A model generated the notes under the pieces. That model was given only the letters and a program-made list of their open reading frames with translations. It was not told where the DNA came from and searched no databases. A stretch of 64,000 nt of DNA from Evernia prunastri (Eukaryota > Ascomycota > Lecanoromycetes > Lecanorales > Parmeliaceae): contig NKYR01000035.1 in NCBI GenBank assembly GCA_003184365.1, forward strand, positions 62,001 to 126,000, given 5' to 3'. This document shows positions 19,699-31,347 of this stretch, piece by piece (the first letter of the stretch is position 1; each line of letters starts with the position of its first letter). The position numbers and the translations under genes are program-made.

Positions 19699-21167
19699 TC
19701 ACTCCTCCCTCAGCCTCTCCTCCCACGCCACCCTCAACGCCTCCATCTCCCTCCAGCACTCCCTGCCCAGCTCCTCGAAGCTTTCTCTGTCCTCCCTTGT
19801 CACTTCGCGGAAGCCCTTCCTGGACCCGATCCTATCACCCGCGCTCTCTTCCCCCATTCGTCCCCCCAAGCCCCATCCTTCGACCACCGTTCTCATGACT
19901 CTCTCACGCCCCATCCTGTCACAGACGCTGCCCCATTTGCCCTTGCCCTCTCCTTGCTCGAGATCCTCAAGCTCCTCTTGGTCGACGAGCGCAAGCCAGA
20001 CGGGCGCACAGGCCCCTTTGTAAGCGGAAACCGTGTGCCAAGGCGAGCCTAGCCAGCGGGCTATGTAGAAGGCGAGAATGCGGAGGTAGAACGGGATGAA
20101 AGAGAGCGTGACGATGGACGTGGCGCAGATGCCAGGGTGGGAGACATAGATCTTCGGCTCGGGTTTGGTGGGTGGGCGGTATTCATTATCTGACAGGCTG
20201 ATACGTTGAGGTGGGGTGTCTGGAGTAGAGTCTCTGGTAGAGTCTGACGGCTCGTTATCGAGAAGGGATATGGATTGTGAGGGTGTAGTGGGAGAAGGGG
20301 TCAGGAAGCGCTGGACGAAAGGTTTCGTGGAGGGAAGCGTTGAGGTGAGCACCATGATGTCCGTAAGGCGTTTTGAAGACTCGTAAGCTTTGGAGGAAGC
20401 GAACGCCTGGAAATCCGCGGGGTTGAAATGGTATGCGAGAGGCTCGATGCTGGATATGAAGACTATTCGGCCCTGGTCTGGAGACGCGGAGAGGAGAGGA
20501 ATGAGTTGGTGGGAGAGTAGGTAATGGCCAAAGACATTGGACGTAAAGACTTGCCCGAGAGGAGGCTCATCCCTTTGGCTGTTACTGTCTTCATCTTTGC
20601 GAATACTGGAGCCTGTTTGAGCCGCAGTAGTCTCGCCGGTGGTACTCAGCTTGTAAGAAGGGTAGGTGAGTGAGGTGAAAAAATCCGTCAATGTCTCCTT
20701 GATAGCAATTGGCCAGTCAATGCCGGTGAATCCACCATATCCGGCATTGCAGATGATGGTGTCAAGGCGTGGGAGGTTGCCGAGAAGTCTGGTGGCCAGC
20801 TTTTCTACCGAACGAAGGGAGGTCAGGTCCACCCGCTCGGGCTGAAGGGATATCCGATGTTTTAAGGGGGCGTCAAGTTCTCTTGATTGCCTCTCCAGAT
20901 GCCGCTCCAGACGCTTGACAGTGTCATGGCTTTTTCTCGCATCACGAGTGGTGATGATGAGTGTAAGGCATTCAAAGGTTGGTCGTGAAGATGTGAATTC
21001 ATTGATTAGTCGGCAACATATAGCGAACCCAAGGCCACTATTTGTGCTGCATATCAGCACATTGATTCGAATTGATATCGTCGTCAGGTTCACCTATTGG
21101 CTCCGGTAACAAGGACATAGTTGTGCTGTTCATTGTCGTGTGGATGAAGGTCGTCGGTCTCCTCCAT
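19699..21167 (-). CDS. erg27: 3-keto-steroid reductase (Erg27-like SDR)
   Basis: Exons 21167-21094 and 21037-19699 (intron 56 nt, GTGAAC...TAG), 470 aa. Erg27 reduces the C-3 ketone in sterol C-4 demethylation, with Erg25/Erg26/Erg28 at the ER, giving zymosterol. The Rossmann motif TGANSGLG is assembled across the intron (YVLVTGANS | GLGFAICCRL), which fixes the ATG at 21167 (MEETDDLHPHDN). Other SDR marks are IICNAGYGG, VFTSNVFGHYLLSHQLIPLL, IVFISSIEPL and the catalytic Y-x-x-x-K as AYESSKRLTD. A membrane-associating hydrophobic part follows (IVTLSFIPFYLRILAFYIA). An extra low-complexity Pro/Ser/Thr stretch of about 40 residues separates the two. Confidence 0.9.
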
Positions 21168-21907
21168 CGCAGATGGAAGCAAAGATTCCGAAAGCGGAAA
21201 CCGCAACAAAGGCAAAGAGGATGCCAAGACATGAAAAATGTACCCCGCAATCAACCTGCTGGCCCGAGCCGCAGATGTGAACAGGTCGAGTTTGGTATAT
21301 AAATCATGTACACTTCTTGCCCAATGGCAAGGCGTTAATTCCGTGCTCGTTTAATTTTTGTTTCCCATCTTTCTTCCCTCTGCAAAAAGGCTATACACAC
21401 TACTGACAAGCACCTAGCCGTACCAGCTAGCAAGCAGTCGTGGTGAATTCGTATAATTGGATTAGGTATAGAAGTTTAGGCTAAAGACGTTGCGTGAAGA
21501 ATCCACGGGCCAGGGCTCCCGTGCTTACACAGTGTTCTTTCATACCTTACCGTATGCATTATTCTCAGTGTGATACTTCAGGGCAACATTATCGTCTCAC
21601 TACGTCCGGCAGATGTTTTCTAATGCTGGCGACGCTTTCTCCGTAATTCACGGCAAAGAACCACAACATTCCTTCAAGATTTCTACTCTTCTGAATCCAG
21701 TCCAACCAGGGCTAGAAGTCGTTCCATTCTCCGCATGCGGTGACTTATTTTCCTTTATGCCGTTCTCATGGAAACAAAACACGTGGGCAAGCACATTCCT
21801 TTGTCTTGCCCACTTTCGTATCTTGGTCAAGTCTTTCTGTATACCGTCATTGCCCCAAGATGTATCGTCTCTTCCTACCAAGAAAACAGTACTGAAACGC
21901 TGTCTCA
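21168..21907. other. intergenic between divergent genes
   Basis: No gene recognised. It acts as upstream region for both Erg27 (minus) and the CFEM protein (plus). Confidence 0.5.
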
Positions 21908-23451
21908 ATGTTGCGGCAAATCTCCGTCATTGCTACTTTGGCGGCGACAGGCTTTTCAGCATCATCATCTAGCGGCGGAGATTTAGCTGCGCTTCCGCCG
22001 TGCGTTGTAAGTTCAATTGGTTGAACGCTGACGGTAAGGACTCGCTGACGGCCTACATATAGCAAAACTGCCTTCAAAATGCAACGGCGGTCCAGGGGAG
22101 CTGTTCCCCTGTGGACATATCCTGCCTATGTACCAGTGCCCAATACATCAACACCCTCGCCTGCTGTCTCTCAAAGAATTGCGATACGGCAGACCAAATG
22201 TGTACGCATGTTCCACAGGAGACAGACTTGATTATCTGCTGACCTGTCTGAAGCCGCCGCAAATTTCAACTCACAGGTCTGTGGGAATGTCAATGTCACT
22301 ACTTCATTTGAAGTAGGGTGTCCGAGCGCGACCACTACAGATTCTCTTGGGTCGCTTACGACTATATTGACAAACTCGCTGGGGATAACGGTCAACGACC
22401 AAGGGCCGTTACCGACGAGTTCCATTACTGGAACCGTTGAAGCTGGACCTAGCGTGGCAACTACAGGGCCTGTGGCTACTTTTACCGGGAAGTCACTCCT
22501 GACGGGAACATGTACCATTCCACAAGTCGCTACAACCACGCTCAGTGCTGGCGAAACCCTTGAGTACCCGTGGATCGGCTGTTCCGGAGAAGATCCAGAC
22601 TGCTGTCCCTTCGATATCAAGGTCGGAGGAAGGCTTAGTGTCTGTCCTCATGATTATTTCACTACAAGCAATGCATGCTGCCCTACGTAGGTTCTTCTTC
22701 ACATATTCCATCTATCTCCCTTCCCGCTAACATCTCGAGCAGAGGCTGGTCAGTCTACACGTCCGCTTTGGCAGGGGAGACACCCTGCTACACAACATCA
22801 AGCGTAGCCGTCCAATTCCCCAACCTGACAATGACCGCCTCCGCCGCATCAGCAAGCACGATCAACACCGAAGTCTTCACCCTCCGGTACGCCCTCGCGC
22901 AACCCCCCACACCCGCGCTGTCGCCCGGCGCCAAAATCGGCATCGCCGTCGGCGCCGCCGCCGCCGGAGCCCTCGCCTTCCTCGCCCTCGCCATCTTCGT
23001 CCGCAAGCGCCGCGCCCAGGCACGCGCCCGCCGCGACGAAGCCACCATGCCCAAGCCTGCGCCCGGAGACATGTACCAGCGCGGCTACAACAGCGGCTCC
23101 CAGGCCGCCCTCTCGGAGCTGCCGAGCCCGCACACCATCCGCCCGCCCACGCCCCCGCTGCCGGACAACGCCATGTCGTGGTACCAGCCCGTGCCGCTGG
23201 GCAGCCACGCGCCCGGGGCCAGGGCGATGACGCCGACGGAGCTGATGGGGAGCACGTACATCAACGAGCACCACCCGGCGTACGGGGTCAGTCCGGTCAC
23301 GCCGAACGTGGACCGCTTCCGCGATGTGCCGGGGGCGCCGGAGGAGTTGGCGGGCGATGACCCGATGCGGGGGGCTGGGGGGAGGGAGGAGGAGGGGCTT
23401 GGGGGTTCGCCGGGGAGGGAGGAGGGGGAGAGGGTGGGGGATGCGGGTTGA
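21908..23451 (+). CDS. CFEM-domain single-pass membrane protein
   Basis: Four exons, 21908-22006, 22063-22201, 22254-22686 and 22743-23451 (introns 56, 52 and 56 nt), 459 aa. A signal peptide (MLRQISVIATLAATGFSA) is followed by a CFEM domain: LAALPPC, QNCLQNATAV, CSPVDISCLC, LACCLSKNCDTAD and VCGNVNV, the eight-cysteine fungal fold that binds heme or anchors at the surface. Next comes a Ser/Thr-rich ectodomain with another Cys-rich block (CSGEDPDCCPFD, CCPTGWSVY), then one TM helix (GIAVGAAAAGALAFLALAIF) with a basic stop (RKRRAQARARR). The cytosolic tail of about 150 residues is Pro-rich and acidic at its end. The 3' part is markedly GC-rich compared with the 5' exons. Likely a plasma-membrane or cell-wall sensor. 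Ligand unknown. The intron 2 donor (GTACGC) is my least certain splice. Confidence 0.82.
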
Positions 23452-23454
23452 GGA

Positions 23455-23474
23455 ACGGACGGACGGACGGACGG
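23455..23474. repeat. GACG microsatellite in the 3' flank
   Basis: A short (ACGG)n run directly after the CFEM stop codon. A similar run lies at 62393-62409. Confidence 0.7.
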
Positions 23475-23716
23475 GCGGCGTTTGTGGTTGGAGTTTGGGG
23501 CGTTGGGTGTTGGTCGATATATGAGCGTATCTAAAGGGGATTTCGAAGTGTCTACACATAGCTTAATCATGGTCCAGCAGAACAATCTACTCATCGATGA
23601 GCATCTCACAGAGCGGTAAAGGGGACTCGGAGAAAGCGGTTTTGACCGTTTTGGCTCTTTGGGCAATGGTGTCCCTTGTCCCGACTCTATGAGAACAAGC
23701 GCTTGCTATGGTATCA

Positions 23717-25199
23717 TCAACTGGCGAAAACCCTGACGTTCAAGTCCACACTCCCCGTAGCCATCACGCATCTGATCGTCTCCTGCCCACCCGGATCATC
23801 TTTCCCCTTCCCTCCCGCATCTCCATTTGAGCCGTTCACCACGGGCCCTTTCATCACACCCGGTGCCCAGCGTAGACAGCTTACGAAATGCCCGTGCGCG
23901 TCATCGATCGTCTTCACGCACTTGCCTTCCTGAGCCAGATCCCAGCATCGTATCGTCTTATCGTCGCTGACGCTGAGGAGGTACTTGCCGCCGGGATGGA
24001 AGACCAGTGCGCGGACCCAGTTGTCGTGGCCGATGAGCGTCTTGATGAGGGTGCCTCGTGAGTCCCAGATCTTGATGCTTTTGTCCCGGGAGCCGGTGGC
24101 GAGGTATTCGCCGGAGCTACTTGCCGGTGGCGGTTTCTTCAGTCCTGCCAAAGTCGCCAGGTGCGGGTAGGAGGCGGCGGGAGCGAAGATGCAGCATTCG
24201 ATGACGTGCTCGTGGCCTACAAAAGTGGCTTTGGCTTCGCCGGAGCCGGCGTCCCATATTCTCGCGGTCTGATCGTTGCCTGCAGATAGCAGCCATCGAC
24301 CATCGAAGCTGGGCGCTACGTCTCTGACCCAATCGACGTGTCCGCGGAGCGTTTTGACGCAGTATCCTGTGCTGACGTCCCATATGCGGAGCGTTTTGTC
24401 GCGTGAGGCGGAGACCAGGAGGTTGCCTGAAGCTGGAGAGCCAGCTGCTCCTGATGGGATGAAGCGAACTGCTGACACAGAGTGGTCATGGCCGGGTAGC
24501 GTTCGGATATTCTTATACTCGTCTGAGGGATCCCAGAGTTTGATTGTGAGGTCTGAAGAGCAAGAAGCGAGCAGTGTGCCGCCTCGTGGACCTCCAAAAT
24601 CGCAACTCAGGACAGGCTTTGTATGTCCTTTTAGTGTACGTTCTAGCTCGCCGAGCTCCCAATCCCAGATCTTGAGAGTTGTATCTTCAGAGCCAGAGGC
24701 GAGGGAGGAAAAAATGGGGTGGAAAGCGACGCAGTTGACGGGGGAGCGGTGGGATTGGAGGGTATGCCTGGCGGGGGAGCGGGGAAGCCAAGAGGCTGGG
24801 TCTTGGTTTCGGCGGGAGAGGGATGTGGGGGTTGCACTGTCAAGTTCAGATTGGAGGTTTGAGTTGCGCGATTCAAGGTCCATTATCTATAACGGCTGGT
24901 TCAGCTTGACTGTTGGCATCTTTTGATGCTATGACCCACCTTCTTCTGTAGTCTGACCACGCTCGTCCATTTCTTCTCCAAAAGACCCTCATATTTCTTA
25001 CTCGTGGCATCGTCAAAGGAGTCTCCTATGCGGAGCTCCTCCCGAAGTGCTGCTGCGCTGTTTGAGAGTCTGACGGATGACAGGTAGGCGATGATTGATT
25101 TGTGACTATGGCGAAGGTTAGTCGATGCAAGAGCATGTGCCCATATTGAATGCTTACTCACAGCTCCTCTGCTTGCCGTGTCGTAAGAAGCTGGCTCAT
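23717..25199 (-). CDS. PAC1: nuclear distribution protein PAC1/NudF (LIS1)
   Basis: Exons 25199-25162, 25105-24940 and 24886-23717 (introns 56 and 53 nt), 457 aa. A dynein regulator that binds the motor and helps position nuclei along hyphal microtubules. The N-terminal LisH dimerisation motif reads MSQLLTTRQAEELHKSIIA...YLSSVRLSNSAAALREEL, followed by a short coiled coil and seven WD40 repeats. Visible repeats include LASGSEDTTLKIWDWELGE, LASCSSDLTIKLWD, LVSASRDKTLRIWDVSTG, LLSAGNDQTARIWD, LATGSRDKSIKIWDSRG, LLSVSDDKTIRCWD and MATGSVDLNVRVF at the very end. Length matches the family. The WD5/WD6 region carries the insert LKKPPPASSSG common in fungal PAC1. It is divergent with Stu2. Confidence 0.96.
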
Positions 25200-25836
25200 G
25201 GCAAGACTGCGAAGCTTCCGAGCTTCAGTTCACTTCTCGGCTCAGGGCCACTGTCAAAATTCAAGAGCAGACTGTATGCTCTTATACTTCTTTGCTTGGG
25301 TTTGCTTCCGCGTAATGATGAAGCTTCTTGACGATTCGAGAAGTGAGACAGAAATGCACTGAGTCCTCAAGATCATTCCTGCGGGCGTTCCTGGGGTGCC
25401 TGGCTAGTGGAAGAGGGTTACGCACTGATTGAGAGGCTCCAAGTCAAAAATGAATAGGCCTTGGTTGACATATAGTATAAGCACGCACTTGAGCTGCGAA
25501 TAATATCTGGTACCTGGTTAGGTTAATGTACCTTAGGCACGATGTAGAAGAGGGGACCCATTCCACTACCAGCAACGCGGAGGACCGGTCCCGCGCGCGC
25601 CAAGCCCGCCCTTTTGTTGATATTCACGTCAGTCTGCATGCCGCCAGCATCAATCTTCGACCTTCGAAAGCACACAGAGTTATCCCTCCACTTTCACCTT
25701 AACGAAAGACCCTGCAGCGTCGCACTCAAAAAGCGACCCTACTTGCACACTCCTGATCTTCCAGCACCCGAGACATCACAGTCCAGCCATCGGCAACCCG
25801 CAGTGAACAAAGCATTGTGTTCCCTTGGCCGCATAA
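25200..25836. promoter_or_regulatory. shared upstream region of PAC1 and Stu2-like genes
   Basis: 637 bp between two divergent start codons. No other gene is seen. Contains GGTACC at 25509 and GTACCTTAGG near 25528. Confidence 0.6.
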
Positions 25837-28609
25837 ATGGCAGAGCAGCAGGAGGAGGACTTCAGCTCCTTGCCCTTGCCAGATCGTTTTACGCACAAGG
25901 TGCGTAAATTGAACCTCAGAGCGCTTGATACCTAGCTGAATATATTAGAATTGGAAAGTAAGAAAGGAAGGCTACGAAGATGCTGCAAAAACATTCGCGG
26001 AGACCCCTGACGAGTCACATCCAGCCTTCAAACCTTTTATACTTGACTCTGGAATATGGCGGGGGGCCGTCTTGGACTCAAATGTAGCGGCGCAACAAGA
26101 AGGAGTCAATGCTTTGTGCGCCTTCCTCAAGTTTGGAGGTGCACAAGCAGCTTCAAGGTGAGCAGAGGCTCGTGGGTGCTTGCAGACGTTCTATCACTAA
26201 CCACGACGAATTTAGATCTCGAAGTGCAACAATTACTCCTATTGTCGAGAAAGGTCTGTCTTCGACTAAGGCGGCAACGAAACAGAGCTCGGTCGAGGCG
26301 TTATTACTCTACGTTGAAGTTGAAGGCAAAGCAGATGCATTACTGGAAGATCTTCTCCAGGGTCTCTCAAACAAGCAGCCAAAAATCGTTGCGGCGACAC
26401 TCGGAGCATTGACAGCCTTGTATCATGCATATGGGGTGAAGATAATAGAACCGAAGCCGCCACTGAAGGCTCTTCCAAAAGTATTTGGCCATGCAGACAA
26501 GAACGTACGCGCGGAAGCGTCAAATCTCGCTGTCGAGCTCTATAGGTGGCTTCGAGAAGCTATGAAAACGACGTTCTGGAATGATCTCAAACCCGTACAG
26601 CAGCAAGACCTGGAAAAGTTGTTTGAGGCAGTGAAGTCTGAGCCTTCACCAAAGCAGGATCGCTTACTCCGATCACAAAAGGCCGCAAAGGAAGCCGCTC
26701 CTGCTGGTGACGGAGATGTTGGAGGTGAGGAGGAAGATGTCGAAGAAGTTCCCGAGGTCGAGGCATTTGACCTCGCTGAGCCCGTCGATGTGCTCAAGAA
26801 GATGCCGAGCGACTTCCACGAGAAACTGGCGTCAGCGAAATGGAAGGACCGCAAGGAGACTCTTGACGAGTTCTACGAAGTGGCGAATACCGAGCGAATA
26901 CAGGACGGTCATTACGATGAAGTAATACAAGGGCTCGCGAAATCAATGAAGGATGCAAATGTTGCTGTTGTCACTGTCGCTGCTAATTGCATTACTGTCC
27001 TCGCAAAAGGCTTACGAAGAAGTTTTGCGAAATATAGAAGTCGGATTATGGCTCCAATCATGGAACGGCTGAAGGAGAAGAAACAATCAGTAGCAGAGGC
27101 GTTAGGTCAAGCTCTGGATGCAACCTTCCAGTCGACTGGTCTTTCAGAATGTCTAGAGGACATTATCGAGTTTCTAAAGCACAAGAATCCCCAGGTCAAA
27201 GCAGAAACGCTTGGATTCCTGATTCGATGTCTCAAAACGACTAGGGTAGCGCCATCGAAGCCGGAGGTGAAATTGATATCAGATGCGGCCACAAAGCTCT
27301 TGGCCGAATCAACTGAAGCTACGCGAGCTGCTGGCGCTGAGACGCTCGGCACATTAATGAAGATCATGGGCGAGAGGCAAATGCAGCAGTACCTAGAAGG
27401 TCTCGACGACATCCGAAAGACAAAGATAAAGGAGTACTGTGACGCCGCGGTAGTGAAAGCAAAGGACAAACCAAAGCCTGTCGCACCTCCGCCAAAAGCC
27501 GCTCCACCTCCGCAGAGAAGAATGGTCAAGAAGGCTGCTCCTGGTGCGAAGCCTCCAGTCAAGCGGGCTTCCACACCACAAGCGGAAAAACCAGCAGCGC
27601 CATCACCACAACCGAAGCCAGTAGCAGGGAGAGCAATACCATCAAAGCTGGGTACCATGCCAAAGTCTGGCCTGGCTGCACCGTCCACCGGCTTGAAAAA
27701 GAAGCTTGCGGGCGCCGGTCCCGCCCCAACCCTTCAGTCACCTCGAAGAAATATCAGCTCCCCCACTCCCTACGAAGAAGCACCAGCTCCCAAATTAGGT
27801 CGCGGCCTCGCAGGCCGACCATTAGGAAAACCCTCAACCGCACAGCCGGAACCGCCTCCATCTGCTCCTCCAGGCATGACCCCTGCCGAACGCGCTGAAT
27901 TTGAAGATCTGCGTGCAGAAAAGGAGCACTTGCAACGAGTGACTGAAGATCTACGGGCAGAAAAAGCCAGATTCATGTCTCAGATCCACGAATTGCAACA
28001 TCAAAACGCACAGTTGATCGAAGATCATACGCGAGATGTTCTCAGCATTAAAGCCAAAGAAACCCAGCTCGTCCGTGCTCGATCAGACGCGGAAGCCGCC
28101 GAGAGCCTGGTGCAAAGACAAGGCAGGGAAATGGAGAGATTGAAGCGAGAGCTCAATAGAACAGTCCGGGATCACAGTCCTCCGTCAGACGACCAGATTT
28201 ATCAAGACAAGAATTTCAACCTAGCATCGCATCACTCGAGCACGGAGCGCTATGATAGCTGTCGTCCCGAAAGCAGAGAGGTGGGCTATCAGCGAGCGAG
28301 GGGCTACATGGGTAGTCCAAGCGAGGAAAAGGAGAACGGAGGTTTGCACAATGATGTTGGAAAGAGGGAAGCAGCAGCGAGGCCGGTTGTGACGGGAGAA
28401 CTCGGTGGGGGGGCCCTAGCTGAAGGCAGAGAGGAAAACGCGCCAGATGGGCAGACAGTGGACAGTTGGAAGAGAGCTGGGGAGGTCACAAGTAGATTGA
28501 AGGCGAGGATCGAGATGATGAAGGTGTGTGTATATCATAGACTTCTGGATGTGGGTCGAGCTGACAGTGTGAATAGGCGAAGCAGGGGCTCACGAAACCC
28601 GGTGGGTGA
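25837..28609 (+). CDS. STU2: Stu2/Alp14/XMAP215-type microtubule polymerase
   Basis: Exons 25837-25899, 25949-26157, 26216-28523 and probably 28577-28609, about 870 aa. It uses TOG domains to bind tubulin and speed plus-end growth and also acts at spindle poles. TOG1 begins DFSSLPLPDRFTHKNWKVRK and continues with FILDSGIWRGAVLDSN, ATIVE-type HEAT helices and ALPKVFGHADKNVRAEASNL. An acidic linker lies at about 250-275. TOG2 starts at about 285 (LASAKWKDRKETLDEFYE). A Lys/Pro/Ala-rich basic linker (about 520-640) is followed by a coiled coil (about 640-740) that would dimerise it, as in fungal two-TOG members. The 3' end is uncertain. If the last intron (GTGTGT...TAG, 53 nt) is not removed, the frame stays open to 28652. 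Confidence 0.92.
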
Positions 28610-29741
28610 GCACAGCTGGAAAGGTGGAGGGTCGAAGACATTGCTGCGCTAATCTTTTACGTTCTTGTGGAATACACTAAGAGTCGGTTCTATAGTATGA
28701 TACCAGGTTGCGGTGCAGCATCGGCTCGAGAGCTGCTCTTAGAGATCCAGGCGCAGAGTATATGGCGCTGCAGCGCTGTACATAGTAGCGGGGTAATCAA
28801 ATGATTAATTCGGTTGTTTTGGGCATTGTAGCCATGGTTTGACGATTTTCCACCCTACCGTCCTTCCATTTTCATCTGTGAGCGTCATGTTGTCAGCACT
28901 TCAGAATCACGTATATTTTTGTTCTTTGTTCCTGACCCCTCGTAATTTGTTATGATTTTTGGGATACGTCAGCGTCAAAATTTTCAGTCTGTCTTTTTTC
29001 TTACCAAAAAAAGGGAGACCACAATCATTGCCGTCTTTCGATACCGCAACGTTAGATGGACAAGGAGACTGAAGCAGAAGACGGATCCTTTCAGTTATTT
29101 GGGTAAATGGCGGTGATGAAACTATATTGGGCTGCGGTTGGTTCCTGGGCGAGCGAAGGATTTTGGAGGCTGTGTCTGCATCCATGGGGCGAGGTGCCTA
29201 CGGTACCACCATTTCAATCTCATACGTGAAACGAACTATAGGGGGGCGAGGTTGCATACTGCGATGTCGGGGCCAAGTGAAGCCCCACGCCTCAGTCGTT
29301 TCCACTCTCTGCGCGTGTTCCATGCCTCGCATGGGGGAAGCAAGCAACTCATCAATCCCCAATCACTGGCAACCGGAAGGTCGGCGCTCATCAAACACGA
29401 AAACGGCACGGCACTGATGGCGCATACGGCGTGTGTTTTCCCCGCCCGGCCTTTCTGGATCATGGGAGGTGGCAAGAGCATTCGCAGTTGACACAAGTCA
29501 CTGGGGTTCCAAGACTTGACAAGGCTACAGGTCCAACCACCACAATTGGGCGTTACGTTTGAGATGTGAGACGGTATGTATGAACGGTGATGTGTCCTGA
29601 ATAAGGCGCTGGGCATGATAATGAGCGTGATTATGTTCAGAACAGCCGTTGATATTGCAATTACCCAGTCTCCTTTGTCGTTTCTTTCATCAGAGCGCTC
29701 CACATACCAAGAACCTTGCTGAACTCACATCTTAAGCCACT
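28610..29741. other. 1.1-kb gene-free stretch
   Basis: Only short ORFs without domain resemblance. It includes the 3' flank of Stu2 and the upstream region of the Cys-rich membrane protein. Confidence 0.5.
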
Positions 29742-30701
29742 ATGTTCTGCCTGACTTTCAAGTTCGTTCTTCTTTGGCAATGCTGCAGGATATCCACTAC
29801 GTTCGCACAGAAGTGCTATGTCCCCAACGGAACCGAAATAGCCGCAGACACCCCATGTGGCCCCACATCCTCAAACCAAGCCAGCGCTTGTTGCAACCCA
29901 GAAGACACTTGCCTGTCCAATCGTCTCTGCTTGAACTCCCTTCTGTTGACCAACAGAGGCACCTGCACAGATCCAACATGGCAAAGCGACGGTTGCGCGC
30001 CGTGGTGTAAAGATGGTAAGACGAAGTACCTACTTTCCGACAAAACTCGTTGTCGATCGTTCCACTCACATATCCACACAGTACTCCCGAGTAGCGGTAT
30101 CAGGATTGTCAACGTCAAAGACGAACTCTTCTGCTGTGGTGGTGATGTGACTGGCCTCACCTACTACAACTCGTTGACCAGTACTTGCAACAACGGGACA
30201 GAAGGCAGCGACGCTCCCTTTCCAGTTGACAATGGTTACGTGATATTCAATCGCACGTCCGGCTCAACCTCGCCTAATCGCACCGCTGCTATCATAGGCA
30301 GTGGAGCACAAGCCGGAACTACGATAGATCCGGTTGCTGGTACTACTGCCATCGTCATAGCCGCCGGAACAGCTGCTTCATCACGTTCGACTACTGCCAC
30401 CGTCATAACCACAGAAACAGCTGCTTCATCACTTTCGACCTCTAAGGAAGGAGCAACGGCAGGTACAGCGGTTGGTGTGCCATTGGGAACAGCGCTTCTA
30501 GGAGTTACAGGGCTATTGTGGAAACAGAAAAGACAGACGAACAGGCTGAGAAAGGAAAGAAAGGATTGGGAGGAGAGATATGTTGCCCTGCTGGAATCGA
30601 GCATGAAGACGCTGAGGACCGAGTGTGCACCTTACGAACTAAGGGAGACGCCACTGCGCCATGAGCTCCACGGTGCAACGATTGCAGAGTTGCAAAGCTA
30701 G
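29742..30701 (+). CDS. secreted Cys-rich, single-pass membrane protein, unknown function
   Basis: The open frame is 319 aa. A 66-nt intron (30016-30081, GTAAGA...CACAG) is likely and would leave 297 aa. Removing it joins CAPWCKD to VLPSSGIRIVNV without changing frame. A signal peptide (FKFVLLWQCCRISTTFAQ) is followed by a Cys-rich ectodomain starting CYVPNGTEIAADTPC, with CGPTSSNQASACCNPEDTC, CLNSLLLTNRGTCTDPTW and ELFCCGGD. This pattern occurs in a fungal family of surface proteins near small-secreted or sensor proteins. A Ser/Thr-rich stalk and a weak TM segment (GTAVGVPLGTALLGVTGLLW) follow, then a basic coiled-coil-like tail (RLRKERKDWEERYVALLES). Its layout echoes the CFEM protein at 21.9 kb, but the cysteine domains differ. 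Confidence 0.75.
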   Translation: MFCLTFKFVLLWQCCRISTTFAQKCYVPNGTEIAADTPCGPTSSNQASACCNPEDTCLSNRLCLNSLLLTNRGTCTDPTWQSDGCAPWCKDGKTKYLLSDKTRCRSFHSHIHTVLPSSGIRIVNVKDELFCCGGDVTGLTYYNSLTSTCNNGTEGSDAPFPVDNGYVIFNRTSGSTSPNRTAAIIGSGAQAGTTIDPVAGTTAIVIAAGTAASSRSTTATVITTETAASSLSTSKEGATAGTAVGVPLGTALLGVTGLLWKQKRQTNRLRKERKDWEERYVALLESSMKTLRTECAPYELRETPLRHELHGATIAELQS

Positions 30702-31347
30702 ACGCTGGGTAGGCATGAGTGCAGACGAGTAGGTATGGAAATCCGGAATAGCTGAATTGCCTCAGCAAGGGGTTTTTTCTCTTATCTCAGTCTCGTCGTC
30801 GTCGTCAAAGCGAACCTAGGTCATATCGACCTTGCTGGAACCTTGACTCGTACTTGTCGCTCAGTCCGTACTGCAGCGCGTCGGACTGCTAAAGATCATA
30901 TATGATGCCGGCACCAGCCGGGAAGCAGCAGGGCAATTCATGAGTAATATGAGTGATGGAATCATTTTTGAATTTGAGCATATGAGCCAAACTGGAGTTC
31001 AATTCTTGAGACTCAAGTAAACAAGTTCCCCAATCATCAACTTGATCTCGTCTCCAGAGACGACCTCGAGCTCTCAACATTTTTCTCGATCGTTGTTGGA
31101 ATCAGCCAATCAATGGCCTGCATTCACATGCTACCATGCATTATTGGACTATCTTAGTAGTAAATATCACACAAGTGTAGTTTTCAGTATGGCCCTCACT
31201 GCGTATAAATAGCTGTCTCTTTTATATTTATATAGTTCTTTTATTGCATAGCATGCAATCTTACATGCACAGGACACCACGAAGACCATGATACCCAAAC
31301 TTCAATAACCATTCAGCACATATCTAACGAAGAGTGATCATTCAAAC
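30702..31347. other. intergenic, AT-rich promoter side
   Basis: No gene. TATAAATAG near 31204 followed by T/A-rich sequence may be the TATA region of the esterase gene, 140 bp from its ATG. Confidence 0.5.

Noticed and set aside
22849..23559. 236-codon minus-strand ORF over the CFEM gene's last exon
   Set aside because: Arg/Pro/Gly-rich shadow of a GC-rich exon with a clear TM and tail on the plus strand.
29236..29703. 155-codon minus-strand ORF with a hydrophobic stretch
   Set aside because: No homology signal, no upstream or downstream exons, and no regular composition.
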